Notes: generated from the sequence alone by a model not told the origin. Counted from the stretch's first letter, positions 1-6,561 are shown. The stretch: 13,851 bases of DNA from JBDSKH01 sp050245915 (GCA_050245915.1 JBFWWZ010000057.1:1-13851); one strand, 5' to 3'. Program-made: numbers and translations.

Positions 1-87
1 GAGCAGGAAGTTCAGCGACTGCACGAAGCCACCCGTGAAGAGCAGGATGACGGCGATGATCGCGATGATGGCAACCAGGATGTTCAT
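1..87 (-). CDS. Small hydrophobic membrane protein, N-terminal part only (runs off left edge)
   Basis: Reading leftward from the ATG at 87, the visible 29 residues are MNILVAIIAIIAVILLFTGG followed by FVQSLNFLL. This is one continuous hydrophobic segment with almost no N-terminal charge, as in the one- or two-helix small membrane proteins common in actinobacteria. The start is supported by an AAGGAG ribosome binding site (complement of 98-103) about ten bases upstream. The gene diverges from the maltokinase gene. No function can be assigned because the rest lies outside the window. I am fairly sure it is a real gene start, given the good ribosome site and the coherent hydrophobic sequence. 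Confidence 0.6.
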   Translation of the reverse strand, partial: MNILVAIIAIIAVILLFTGGFVQSLNFLL

Positions 88-208
88 GAGTGGTGATCTC
101 CTTCGTGTCCCGCTCGTAGCGGAACGTGATCAACACAACCGCGCCGGTGGGTGCCGCGGCGCCGTCTGCAGGGAACGTCCAGGTGATGCCCCCGCAGCAT
201 CCAGTCTC

Positions 209-226
209 GTGGGCAATTCAGCCCAC
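209..226. promoter_or_regulatory. Short perfect hairpin upstream of maltokinase gene
   Basis: GTGGGC (209-214) and GCCCAC (221-226) form a perfect 6-bp inverted repeat around the 6-base spacer AATTCA. It lies 28 bases before the maltokinase ATG, within the 167-base divergent region that otherwise shows no clear promoter. It could be a small operator or leader hairpin. No U-tract follows on either strand, so a rho-independent terminator is unlikely. Confidence 0.25.
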
Positions 227-254
227 ATTGCAGGTCGAGGTGTCACCATGAACC

Positions 255-1535
255 ATGGACGTGCTGGCGCAACTGGTCGGCGGGTGGATGGCCCGCCAGC
301 GCTGGTACGCGGGAAAAGGCGGGGTGCCGCGGCTGCGGACCGTCGGCGACATCTCCCTCCCGAGCCCCGACGATGACGCGCTCGTCCACATCCTGCTGCT
401 GGCCGATGACGCCGACCCGCGGCGTGCGGTGTACCAGGTCCCGGTGGTCGAGCGTCACGGTGTGCCCGAGGGGTCCGAGGCGCACCTGATCGGGCCGAAC
501 GGCGACCGCGCGGTCTTCGACGCACCGTACGACCCGGTGTTCGCGGCTGCGCTGCTCGGTGCGATCCGCGGCGACACGCACCCCGTCACCGGTTGCACCG
601 TCCTCTCCGGGGAGCAGTCCAACACCTCGATCGTCGTCTCGAGCGACGGCCCCGAGATCATGGTGAAGGTGTTCCGGGTCGTGCAGCACGGCCACAACCC
701 CGACGTCGAGCTGCAGGGCGCGCTGAGCTCGGCCGGCATCCCGTACGTCCCGCATTTCGTCGGCGCGCTCGACGCCTCGTGGCAGGACGCCGGCGAGACC
801 CTCGGCACCGGGCAGCTGGCGATCGCGCAGGAGTTCCTGCGCGGCGCCGAGGATGCCTGGCTGACCGCCCGCCGCGCCGTCGACGCCGGGCAGGACTTCT
901 CGTCCGAAGCCTTCGCGCTCGGCCGTGCCACCGCCGCCCTGCACGCAACCCTCGCCGATCGGCTGCCGACCGAACCGCCCGCACCGGCGACGGTCGCCGC
1001 GATCACCGAGTTCTGGACCGCCCGGCTCGAGGCCGCCATCCGCGATGTGCCGGCGCTGGCTGAGCACCGGGATGACATCCAGACCGCGTACGCGCACGCG
1101 GCGACCGTCGACTGGCCGGTGCTGCAGCGCATCCACGGCGACCTGCACCTGGGGCAGATCCTGCACGCGACGGCGGGCGGGGTCGACCGTTGGGTGTTCA
1201 TCGACTTCGAGGGCGAGCCGCTGCGCACCATCGAGGAGCGCACGCGTCCCGAGCCTCCGCTGCGCGACCTGGCCGGGATGCTGCGGTCGTTCGACTACGC
1301 GGCCGCGTCGTCGACGCATCCCGACGCGGACGCCTGGGCGCGCCGTTCGGGCGACGCGTACCTCGCCGGGTACGAGGAGGCCGGAGGACGCATCGGCGAC
1401 CACGTGCTGCTCACCGCGTTCGAACTCGACAAGGCGGTGTACGAGGCGAGCTACGAGGCGCGCAACCGTCCGTCGTGGCTGCCGATCCCGGTACGAGCGA
1501 TCGAGCGCTTGAGCTCACGAACCACCGCGGGTTGA
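255..1535 (+). CDS. mak: Maltokinase (Mak/Pep2 family)
   Basis: Predicted to phosphorylate maltose with ATP to maltose 1-phosphate, the substrate GlgE uses to extend alpha-1,4-glucan in the actinobacterial trehalose-to-glycogen route; cytoplasmic. The 426-residue product starts with the family's N-terminal cap (WMARQRWYAGKGG, residues 11-23). A kinase fold follows, with a nucleotide-loop-like GEQSNTS (119-125), the ATP lysine in IMVKVF (K138), the catalytic loop HGDLHLGQ (294-301, D296 probable base) and the metal-binding DFEGEP (317-322). The typical RSFDYAA (344-350) and EARNRPSWLPIP (401-412) close it. An in-frame TGA ends four bases before ATG 255, so this is the first possible start; the ribosome site (GAGG, 237-240) is weak. 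No treS, glgE or glgB is visible. The last Gly codon and the TGA come from a repeat element. Family assignment is firm; substrate is inferred from family. Confidence 0.9.
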   Translation: MDVLAQLVGGWMARQRWYAGKGGVPRLRTVGDISLPSPDDDALVHILLLADDADPRRAVYQVPVVERHGVPEGSEAHLIGPNGDRAVFDAPYDPVFAAALLGAIRGDTHPVTGCTVLSGEQSNTSIVVSSDGPEIMVKVFRVVQHGHNPDVELQGALSSAGIPYVPHFVGALDASWQDAGETLGTGQLAIAQEFLRGAEDAWLTARRAVDAGQDFSSEAFALGRATAALHATLADRLPTEPPAPATVAAITEFWTARLEAAIRDVPALAEHRDDIQTAYAHAATVDWPVLQRIHGDLHLGQILHATAGGVDRWVFIDFEGEPLRTIEERTRPEPPLRDLAGMLRSFDYAAASSTHPDADAWARRSGDAYLAGYEEAGGRIGDHVLLTAFELDKAVYEASYEARNRPSWLPIPVRAIERLSSRTTAG

Positions 1536-1624
1536 GTAGCGACCGAAGGTTTCTCTGCTGGTTGAGTAGCGACCGAAGGTCTCTCTGCTGGTTGAGTAGC
1601 GACCGAAGGTCGCGTGTCGAAACC
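1530..1624 (+). repeat. Three tandem REP-like copies, 30-base period
   Basis: GGTTGAGTAGCGACCGAAGG recurs at 1530, 1560 and 1590. The first two copies are truncated after about 20 bases and followed by TTCTCTGCT or CTCTCTGCT. The third continues to TCGAAACC and is a complete element (1590-1624) with a GCGACC-GAA-GGTCGC central hairpin (1599-1613). The same family recurs at 1641, 9188, 9311, 11847 and 12809. Bases 1533-1535 are the maltokinase stop codon. Confidence 0.9.
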
Positions 1625-1640
1625 CGCCGCCCGTCACCAT

Positions 1641-1673
1641 GGTTTCGATACGCCGCTTCGCGGCTACTCAACC
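1641..1673 (-). repeat. REP-like element, inverted partner of the 1590 copy
   Basis: GGTTTCGATACGCCGCTTCG followed by CGGCTACTCAACC is the reverse complement of the same family, with a GCCGC-TTC-GCGGC central stem (1652-1664). With the copy at 1590-1624 it makes an inverted pair separated by 16 bases. The pair could fold into one long hairpin in the transcript after the maltokinase gene and might act as terminator or mRNA stabiliser. It lies 51 bases before the next gene's chosen start. Confidence 0.88.
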
Positions 1674-1724
1674 GCCAGACGTGAACACCTGGCGCCACCC
1701 CCGCCCGACCCGCAGACTGGTGCC

Positions 1725-2588
1725 GTGACCGACGTCGCGACGATCGCCGGCGAGCTGTACGCGCTCGATCTCGACGCGTTCACGGCCGAGCGCAACGCAC
1801 GCGCGAAGGCGCTGCGTGCCGAGGATCGCGAACTGGCCGAGGCGGTGGCAGCCATGCCGAAGCCGTCGGCGTCGGCATGGCTGGTCGACCAGCTGGTGCG
1901 CGCGGAGCCCGACGTGGTCGCGTCGGCGCTGGCGCTCGGACCGGACCTGCGTGCCGCGCAGGAGGCGCTCGACCGCGATGCGCTGAGGGCGCTCGGCGCG
2001 CAGCGGCGCGAGCTGCTGTCCGAGGTGGCGGACGCCGCCCGCCGCGTCTCCGCCGACCGGGGCAGGCCGCTGAGTTCGTCGATCGCCGACGATGTCGAGC
2101 AGACGATCCTCGCCGGCATGCTCGATCCGGATGCCGCGGCAGCCGTGCGCTCGGGTCGGCTCGTGCGGGCGCTGCAGAGCATCGGCGGCGAACCCGTCGA
2201 TCTCGACGGCGCCGTCGCCGCACCGGGGGAGGAACTCGCGGAGCGTGGGGCGGCGGCGCATCCGCGTCGTGCGGCTCCGCCTTTGCGCGGAGTGGATCGT
2301 GCGGCGGCCGCGAAGGCCGAGCTCGCCGCCGCCGAGCGCGAGGCGGCGAAGGCGCACAACGCGGCGGTCGCAGCCGATGAGGCTCTCGCCGCAGCGGTGA
2401 ATCGCCACGAGGAACTCACCGCCGAACGGGACGATGCGCTCGCCGAATACGAGCGCCTCGAACGCGCGGTCGGGGATGCCGAGCGGGAACGACGTGAGGC
2501 GATCCGCGAGAAGGATCGTGCCACGCGACGCGCTGAGGGGGCGGAGCGCGTCGTGGCGCGGGCGCGGGAGAAGGTGGAGAGGGCCTAA
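1725..2588 (+). CDS. Conserved coiled-coil protein of unknown function
   Basis: A 287-residue product from GTG 1725 (MTDVATIAGELYAL...). Residues 1-165 are mostly helical and non-repetitive, with the patch KPSASAWLVDQLVR (46-59) and PDAAAAVRSGRLVRAL (135-150). After an Ala/Gly/Pro linker (about 165-192), residues 193-287 form a long, highly charged Ala/Glu/Arg coiled coil. There is no signal peptide or membrane helix, so it is probably cytoplasmic. From memory, similar proteins of this layout occur across actinobacteria as hypotheticals; I know no assigned role. The frame is open back to 1614, but those extra 37 codons translate the repeat element, so GTG 1725 is preferred despite a poor ribosome site. 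Its TAA overlaps the convergent gene's stop by four bases. Confidence 0.75.
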   Translation: MTDVATIAGELYALDLDAFTAERNARAKALRAEDRELAEAVAAMPKPSASAWLVDQLVRAEPDVVASALALGPDLRAAQEALDRDALRALGAQRRELLSEVADAARRVSADRGRPLSSSIADDVEQTILAGMLDPDAAAAVRSGRLVRALQSIGGEPVDLDGAVAAPGEELAERGAAAHPRRAAPPLRGVDRAAAAKAELAAAEREAAKAHNAAVAADEALAAAVNRHEELTAERDDALAEYERLERAVGDAERERREAIREKDRATRRAEGAERVVARAREKVERA

Positions 2589-2992
2589 CCCGCGTCCGCG
2601 TGCGCGACCGGCATCGGACCGGTCGGCGTCGCCTCGAACCCCGGCGCGAGCGGCACCCCGATCGCGAGTCCGGCGCCGCGGTGCCGGTGCATCCGGTTCG
2701 CGAGGTGCACCATGTAGGTCGCGTCTCCGGCGATCACCGAGCCGTCGCGCGCGGTGACCCGCAGGATCGTCGACCCGTCGTGCGCGGCTGCAGCCGCGTT
2801 GATGAAGCGGTCCCGTTCGTCGAGCAGTTCGTTGGCGCGCTGCGTCCACTGGGGCACGCGGCTCTCGTCCTCCGCCGCCTCCACCGGAGTGCGATCCAGC
2901 TGCTCCAGCCGGGCTCCGGCGATCACCAGCTCTCCCAGCGCTCGCAAGAACTCGTTGTTGATGTTGGCTGCGCGCAGCGTCTCGTCCGTCAT
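2585..2992 (-). CDS. Hypothetical protein, 135 residues
   Basis: The product from ATG 2992 begins MTDETLRAANINNEFLRALG. Residues 1-65 look helical and amphipathic (ELVIAGARLEQLDRTP, QRANELLDERDRF). The C-terminal half mixes short strands (STILRVTARDGSVIAG, 74-89) with a His-rich patch (MVHLANRMHRHRG, 94-106) and a Pro/Gly/Ala tail. No transmembrane segment or known motif is recognised. The frame stays open to 3073, but the added residues (RRQRDGSGHGDGHE type) are low-complexity and run into the promoter region of the divergent gene, so ATG 2992 is chosen; no strong ribosome site is visible for either. It converges on the coiled-coil gene with stops sharing CTAA (2585-2588). Function unknown. 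Confidence 0.65.
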   Translation of the reverse strand: MTDETLRAANINNEFLRALGELVIAGARLEQLDRTPVEAAEDESRVPQWTQRANELLDERDRFINAAAAAHDGSTILRVTARDGSVIAGDATYMVHLANRMHRHRGAGLAIGVPLAPGFEATPTGPMPVAHADAG

Positions 2993-3086
2993 CTCATGCC
3001 CGTCCCCGTGACCCGACCCGTCCCGTTGCCTTCGAGGGTAAACACCCGCCGGGCTGTGGAACACCCCTTGCATCGGCCCCCGGAAC

Positions 3087-3110
3087 TATGCTTCCGATAC
3101 CGATCGGAGG
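3087..3110 (+). promoter_or_regulatory. Possible -10 box and strong ribosome binding site for the 3117 gene
   Basis: TATGCT (3087-3092) resembles a -10 hexamer and would start transcription near 3098-3100. GGAGG (3106-3110) lies six bases before ATG 3117 and fixes that start. No good -35 box lies at 16-18 bases; TTGCAT (3068-3073) is too close. The promoter part is therefore weak; the ribosome site is clear. Confidence 0.4.
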
Positions 3111-3116
3111 ACGACG

Positions 3117-3617
3117 ATGACCGACGAGCAGAAAGTCGACCCGCGCTACGACCCGGCGTTCCAGCGCGGCTACCAGGGTGGCGTCCAGTCCACGGTGCGC
3201 ACCCACGCGGCCGTGCGGCGCAGCGCCGTGGTGTCGCCGGCTCCGTACCGCTCGGTCGAGCCCGAGCCGGATGTCGACGAGCACGGAACCGAGGAGGCGG
3301 AGCCCGCCCTGGCCGCCACGGACGAGCAGTTCGAACCGGCGCACCTGGTCCCGGTGAGCCGGGTCACCATGCGCGAGTTCGTGCGCAACCCGTTCGTGGT
3401 CGGCCTGATCCTGCTCGGCGGCGGCATGATCATCGGCGGCAGCCTCTGGGCCAACCAGGGCCGCGCGCTGGTCTCGGCTCGCGGCGGGGCGTCAACCGAG
3501 CTCGACTACTGGTTCTTGCAGGCGACCGTGGTGTCGGCCCCGCTCACGATCCTGGCCGGCATCGGCATCCTGGCCGGCGTGCTGTTCCTGGCCGCGGGAG
3601 TGTGGAACCGCCGCTAA
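3117..3617 (+). CDS. Two-helix membrane protein of unknown function
   Basis: A 166-residue product from ATG 3117, with GGAGG six bases upstream. Residues 1-90 are hydrophilic and acidic (EPEPDVDEHGTEEAEP, 48-63) and open with DPRYDPAFQRGYQGG (8-22), a short aromatic motif. Two membrane helices follow, about 92-112 (NPFVVGLILLGGGMIIGGSL) and 133-163 (LQATVVSAPLTILAGIGILA and onward), joined by a short loop ending ELDYWF. There is no cleavable signal, so the N-terminal tail is probably cytoplasmic. The layout is typical of uncharacterised small actinobacterial membrane proteins. Its TAA shares CTAA (3614-3617) with the stop of the convergent DUF3052 gene. No function can be given. Confidence 0.8.
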   Translation: MTDEQKVDPRYDPAFQRGYQGGVQSTVRTHAAVRRSAVVSPAPYRSVEPEPDVDEHGTEEAEPALAATDEQFEPAHLVPVSRVTMREFVRNPFVVGLILLGGGMIIGGSLWANQGRALVSARGGASTELDYWFLQATVVSAPLTILAGIGILAGVLFLAAGVWNRR

Positions 3618-4018
3618 CCGCGGTGTTCCTTGCGCCACACCAGTTTCAGCCCCGACCAGTCGGCATCGATCGCCGCCACCTTCACGTCGACGAGCTTTCG
3701 CGCCAGCGCCGCATCCCGGATCGCGTTCTCGTCCACGTCGCTGACGTGACCGGCCGCCTTGCGCGGCCACGCCATCCAGAGCGACCCGGCGGGGAAGATG
3801 CGGCCCTCGAGGCGCACGATGGTCGGCACCACGTCGGCCGCGGTGCGCACGAAGGCGACCACCACATCCAGTGCAGCGGATGCCGGGGCCCGGCCGGCAG
3901 GGTCGGGCGCCGTCTCGAACGCCCACCCCTCGGGCGCGCCGTCGACGTCCCACCGCGCACCCGGAACGATGCCCAGCTTCTTCAGCTGCGGCGTGCCCGA
4001 GTACCCGGCGTCGGCCAT
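3614..4018 (-). CDS. DUF3052 family protein
   Basis: A 134-residue soluble protein matching DUF3052 as I remember the family: YSGTPQLKKLGIVPGARW near the N-terminus (6-23), a central DVVVAFVRTAADVV helix (51-64), the hallmark GSLWMAWPRKAAGHVSD (78-94), then DENAIRDAALARKLVDVKV (96-114) and DADWSGLKLVWRK (118-130). The full expected length is present. The family is widespread in actinobacteria and has no established biochemical role that I know of. The ATG at 4018 lies four bases after the stop of the upstream membrane-protein gene (TGA 4025-4023), so the two are probably one operon with coupled translation; no separate strong ribosome site is visible. Its stop overlaps the convergent 3117 gene by four bases. 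Confidence 0.85.
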   Translation of the reverse strand: MADAGYSGTPQLKKLGIVPGARWDVDGAPEGWAFETAPDPAGRAPASAALDVVVAFVRTAADVVPTIVRLEGRIFPAGSLWMAWPRKAAGHVSDVDENAIRDAALARKLVDVKVAAIDADWSGLKLVWRKEHRG

Positions 4019-4022
4019 GCGC

Positions 4023-4526
4023 TCAGGCCGCAGGTGCCGGCGGCAGCTGCTTCGCCTGCTGCGCGGCGGTGCGGAACGCGACCACCACTCCGATGATCGC
4101 GAACACCACGACGGCGAGGATGTCGAACACCGAGTTCTCGCCGTTGCGGCCGATCGTCGCGGCGAGGCCCTCGAAGAACCTGCCGGTGCTCAGCGCGCGC
4201 GAGAAGTACGCCCACTGCGGCGTCACGAAGCCGGCGATGAACGACAGCCCGAGCGTGATCAGCATGACCACCGAGACGCGCGCCGCGCCGCCGTACGACA
4301 CGCGGCCGCCCGAGCCGTAACGGTACAACGCGAGCGCACCGAACACGATGCCGGCGCCGACGATCCACGAGATGTAGCCGAACGCGGCCACCAGGCCCCA
4401 GGCGAACACCCCCGCCGGAATGATCAGCAGCGAGATCAGCGTGCCCTTCAGCACGTTCTCGGCGGGCGGAACCGCCGGTTCGGCCGGGGTCGGGGCGGGT
4501 GCAGAGGTTTCCGGAGTCTCGCTCAT
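4023..4526 (-). CDS. Four-helix integral membrane protein of unknown function
   Basis: A 167-residue product from ATG 4526 (MSETPETSAPAPTPAEP...). A Pro/Ala-rich cytoplasm-like N-terminal tail (1-27) precedes four predicted membrane helices at about 29-49, 52-70, 82-102 and 135-151. Between helices 2 and 3 is the loop RYGSGGRVSYGGAARV (69-84). A long loop (TPQWAYFSRALSTGRFFEGL, 102-121) precedes helix 4, and a short Pro/Ala tail ends the protein. The frame could begin three codons earlier at GTG 4535, but ATG 4526 gives a more usual MSE start. It lies four bases upstream of the DUF3052 gene and probably shares its transcript, suggesting a related role. I recognise no transporter or enzyme signature. 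Confidence 0.78.
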   Translation of the reverse strand: MSETPETSAPAPTPAEPAVPPAENVLKGTLISLLIIPAGVFAWGLVAAFGYISWIVGAGIVFGALALYRYGSGGRVSYGGAARVSVVMLITLGLSFIAGFVTPQWAYFSRALSTGRFFEGLAATIGRNGENSVFDILAVVVFAIIGVVVAFRTAAQQAKQLPPAPAA

Positions 4527-4591
4527 GCGCTTCACGATAGCGGCCCCCGCGCTCTTCCCTCACAGCCCGGTTTCCGCCAATCTGGGCTCGC

Positions 4592-4619
4592 TGTCAACCT
4601 CCCTCGCACCTGAGGCGTC
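4592..4619 (+). promoter_or_regulatory. Candidate ECF-type promoter TGTCAACC-N16-CGTC for the sigma factor operon
   Basis: TGTCAACC (4592-4599) and CGTC (4616-4619) are separated by exactly 16 bases. ECF sigma promoters commonly have an AAC-containing -35 and a CGTC-type -10 at this distance. Transcription would begin around 4626-4628, at the GTG start itself, so the transcript would be leaderless or nearly so. That fits the absence of a Shine-Dalgarno sequence. Self-recognition by the encoded sigma factor is an inference. Confidence 0.5.
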
Positions 4620-4627
4620 GTAGAGAT

Positions 4628-5137
4628 GTGAGCCCTGTCGTGAAAGAGCGCGTCGAGTTGGACCTCGACACGTTCGTCGCGACCGAATACCCGAAGGTCG
4701 TCGCGGCCGTCGGGTTGATCACCGGCAACCGTCAGGATGCCGCGGACGCGGTTCAGGATGCGATCGTCGGCTTCCTGGCGAAACCTCCCGCCCGCGAGAT
4801 CACCAACGTCGCCGCCTGGATCACGGTGGTGGCGACGAACCGGGCCCGCGACATCCAGAGATCGAAAGGGGCGGAGGCCCGCGCGCTGGCGAAAGTCGGC
4901 GTCGAGGACGAGACCACCGACGATGTGCTCGACACCCTCGACATCGACGTGAAAGCGGCGATCGAGACCCTGCCCCTGCAACAGAAACAAGTGTGCGTGC
5001 TCCATTACCTGCTCGACCAATCCGTGGAGACCATCGCGGAAGGCCTCGGTGTGAGCGAAGGCACCATCAAGACCCAGCTGTTCCGGGCGCGCAAGGCGCT
5101 GGCGGCGCAACTGAGGAAGGAGGATCACCGTGGCTGA
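4628..5137 (+). CDS. ECF-type RNA polymerase sigma factor
   Basis: A 169-residue sigma-70 family protein of minimal ECF architecture. Region 2 spans about 15-80: LDTFVATEYPKVVAAVGLIT, then DAADAVQDAIVGFL (37-50) and the helix NVAAWITVVATNRARDIQR (60-78), which would carry the -10 contacts. An acidic linker (DETTDDVLDTLDIDV, 94-108) follows. Region 4 spans about 108-160, with AIETLPLQQKQVCVLHYLL (111-129) and the helix-turn-helix QSVETIAEGLGVSEGTIKTQ (131-150) ending LFRARKAL. The start is GTG 4628; GTG 4640 is an alternative, and neither has a clear ribosome site. The 3' end overlaps the next gene by eight bases, a layout typical of sigma and its anti-sigma. No added C-terminal domain is present. 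The regulon cannot be read from this window. Confidence 0.88.
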   Translation: MSPVVKERVELDLDTFVATEYPKVVAAVGLITGNRQDAADAVQDAIVGFLAKPPAREITNVAAWITVVATNRARDIQRSKGAEARALAKVGVEDETTDDVLDTLDIDVKAAIETLPLQQKQVCVLHYLLDQSVETIAEGLGVSEGTIKTQLFRARKALAAQLRKEDHRG

Positions 5138-5816
5138 CATCGACGAACTGCTGAAGGGCTCGTTCGACCGACTTGCAGAACCGGCGGACTCCGCCGGTGT
5201 CGCCGACCTCATCCGTTCGCGGGTGGCGGCCGGCGACGCCGGCGCCTCGGTGGCCGGGTCGGTGGCTCCGGGGTGGAAGGCGCCCACGCCGAGCTGGTTC
5301 TGGCCGTTGCTCGGCACCGTGATCGGGCTCGCCGCGGTGCTCGCGGTGCTGATCGTGGTGCTGGTGGTGCCCGGCTTCGCCGAACCCGAGCCGACGGCCA
5401 CCCCGACCCCGAGCGCATCCCCGACGCCGACCCGGACTGCCACCCCGACCCCGACCCCGACACCCACGCCGACGCCGACCGAGGAAGAGGAGCCGCCGCC
5501 CCCGCCGCCGCCGGTCGACAACGCCCCGACCATCCAGCAGATCTCGGCGAAACCGGCGGAGGTCTACTGCGAAACCGGGACGACGATCTCGGTCATCGCG
5601 GCGGACGACGACAACGTCCAGACCGTGACATTGACCTGGAACGGGCCCTCGAGCGGTACCGCCGACATGTCGCTGCAGGGTGGCGTCTGGTCGTCGTTCA
5701 TCCTCATGCAGTCGGGTGAAGGCACCTACACGATCACCGCTGTCGCGAAGGACACCGCCGGTCAGCCGAGTGCGCCCGCCATGATCGGCGTGTACCGCGG
5801 GATCTGCATCACCTGA
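5130..5816 (+). CDS. Single-pass membrane protein with Pro/Thr stalk and Ig-like outer domain; probable anti-sigma factor
   Basis: A 228-residue protein from GTG 5130, with AAGGAGG just upstream (5116-5122) inside the sigma gene; the overlap implies coupled translation. Residues 1-50 are a short cytoplasmic part (ADIDELLKGSFDRLAEPADS) without the His-x3-Cys-x2-Cys motif of zinc anti-sigma factors. A strong membrane helix spans about 56-81. A Pro/Thr stalk (84-117), an acidic EEEE patch (118-121) and seven prolines (122-128) would span the cell wall. Residues 130-228 look like one beta-sandwich, Ig-like domain (TISVIAADDDNVQTVTLTWN, then GEGTYTITAVAKDTAGQP), with two cysteines (147 and 226) placed to join its ends by a disulfide. 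The anti-sigma role comes from position and topology only; an Ig-like fold is my reading of the strand pattern. Confidence 0.75.
   Translation: MADIDELLKGSFDRLAEPADSAGVADLIRSRVAAGDAGASVAGSVAPGWKAPTPSWFWPLLGTVIGLAAVLAVLIVVLVVPGFAEPEPTATPTPSASPTPTRTATPTPTPTPTPTPTEEEEPPPPPPPVDNAPTIQQISAKPAEVYCETGTTISVIAADDDNVQTVTLTWNGPSSGTADMSLQGGVWSSFILMQSGEGTYTITAVAKDTAGQPSAPAMIGVYRGICIT
5391..5480 (+). repeat. ACCCCG/ACGCCG hexamer-like tract coding the Pro/Thr stalk
   Basis: The stretch coding residues 88-117 of the membrane protein is built from near-repeats of ACCCCG, best preserved at 5442-5463, drifting to ACGCCG by 5480. Each unit is six bases and codes for Thr-Pro, so gain or loss of units would change stalk length without breaking the frame. 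Confidence 0.7.
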
Positions 5817-6561
5817 GTCGCTGCGAGATGCGGTGCGCGTGCTCGAGCAGCAGGCGCCCGAGCTCGGGACGCCGGTCCGGGCCGAACCGCGACTCCACGC
5901 CGGTGAGGCTGAGCGCCCAGGCCGGCTGGCCGCTGCGGTCGAACACGGCGGCGCCCATGCCCCAGCTGCCTTCGACGATCAGGCCGGGGTTCACGGCGTA
6001 CCCGCGCTCGCGGGTCTCGGCGATCCGGCGGCGCACCGCATCCGCGGAATGCGCCGCACCCCAGCGCGGCACCAGATCCGCCGTCGCGAGGTACCGCTCG
6101 ATCTGCTCCTGCGGCAGGAACGCCAGCATCGCCAGCCCCGCCGACGCCACCCCGAGCGGGAAGCGGATGCCCTCGTACAGCACGAACGACCGGATCGGGA
6201 ACGACCCCTCCTCCCGCAGCAGGCACACGCTCTCGTCGCCCCGCCGTGCCGACAGGAACGCGCTCTCACCCGTCGCGGCGGCGAGCGCCCGCAGCGAGTC
6301 GCGGGCGATGCCCGTGATGTCGTACCGCTCTGCCGCGATCGCACCCATCAGGTACAGCTCCGGCCCCAGGTACCAGCGCCCGTCGCCTCGGTCGACGAAA
6401 CCGTCGGCGGCGAGAGAGCTCAGGATGCGATGCGCGGTCGGCCGCGCCAGCCCGGTCGCGTCCGCCACGGCCGTGGTCCCCGCACCCGCCGGCATCGCGG
6501 AACTCACCGCTCGCAGCACCGCCGCCACCCGTCCCACCAGCTGAGCGCCATCCATGTCCAT
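5809..6561 (-). CDS. IclR-family transcriptional regulator
   Basis: A 250-residue product from ATG 6561, the usual IclR length. The N-terminal winged helix-turn-helix (about 5-65) contains TTAVADATGLARPTAHRILS (29-48) and the wing RGDGRWYLGPEL (58-69). The C-terminal effector domain (about 75-250) has the family-typical VLYEGIRFPLGVASAGLAML (127-146) and the ERGYAVNPGLIVEGSWGMGA region (185-204). An open extension to 6615 would run into the divergent promoter region and is not used; ATG 6555 is an alternative. The gene is divergent from the CoA-transferase/thiolase operon with a 99-base gap, so it most likely controls that operon and itself in response to a pathway metabolite. Whether it activates or represses cannot be read. 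Its stop overlaps the anti-sigma-like gene by eight bases. Confidence 0.88.
   Translation of the reverse strand: MDMDGAQLVGRVAAVLRAVSSAMPAGAGTTAVADATGLARPTAHRILSSLAADGFVDRGDGRWYLGPELYLMGAIAAERYDITGIARDSLRALAAATGESAFLSARRGDESVCLLREEGSFPIRSFVLYEGIRFPLGVASAGLAMLAFLPQEQIERYLATADLVPRWGAAHSADAVRRRIAETRERGYAVNPGLIVEGSWGMGAAVFDRSGQPAWALSLTGVESRFGPDRRPELGRLLLEHAHRISQRLR

Noticed and set aside
243..1403. Minus-strand open frame of 386 codons antisense to the maltokinase gene
   Set aside because: Low-complexity Arg/Gly/Val-rich translation with no motif; the plus strand holds full maltokinase motifs.
1530..1673. CRISPR array
   Set aside because: Three tandem units with near-identical short fillers and a truncated pattern, no unique spacers, no cas genes, and the same sequence scattered elsewhere in the window.
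1614..1724. Upstream ATG at 1614 for the coiled-coil protein
   Set aside because: The extra residues (including GFDTPLRGYST) are a translation of the repeat element, so GTG 1725 was chosen.
3036..3047. GGGT-AAAC-ACCC inverted repeat between divergent genes
   Set aside because: Four-base arms are too short to support an operator or terminator call.
2993..3073. Longer N-terminus for the 2585-2992 gene
   Set aside because: The added 27 residues are low-complexity and nearly reach the ribosome site and promoter region of the divergent gene at 3117.
4532..5533. Minus-strand open frame antisense to the sigma and anti-sigma-like genes
   Set aside because: Its Gly/Val repeat region is the antisense of the Thr-Pro stalk and it has no domain; the plus-strand genes are clear.
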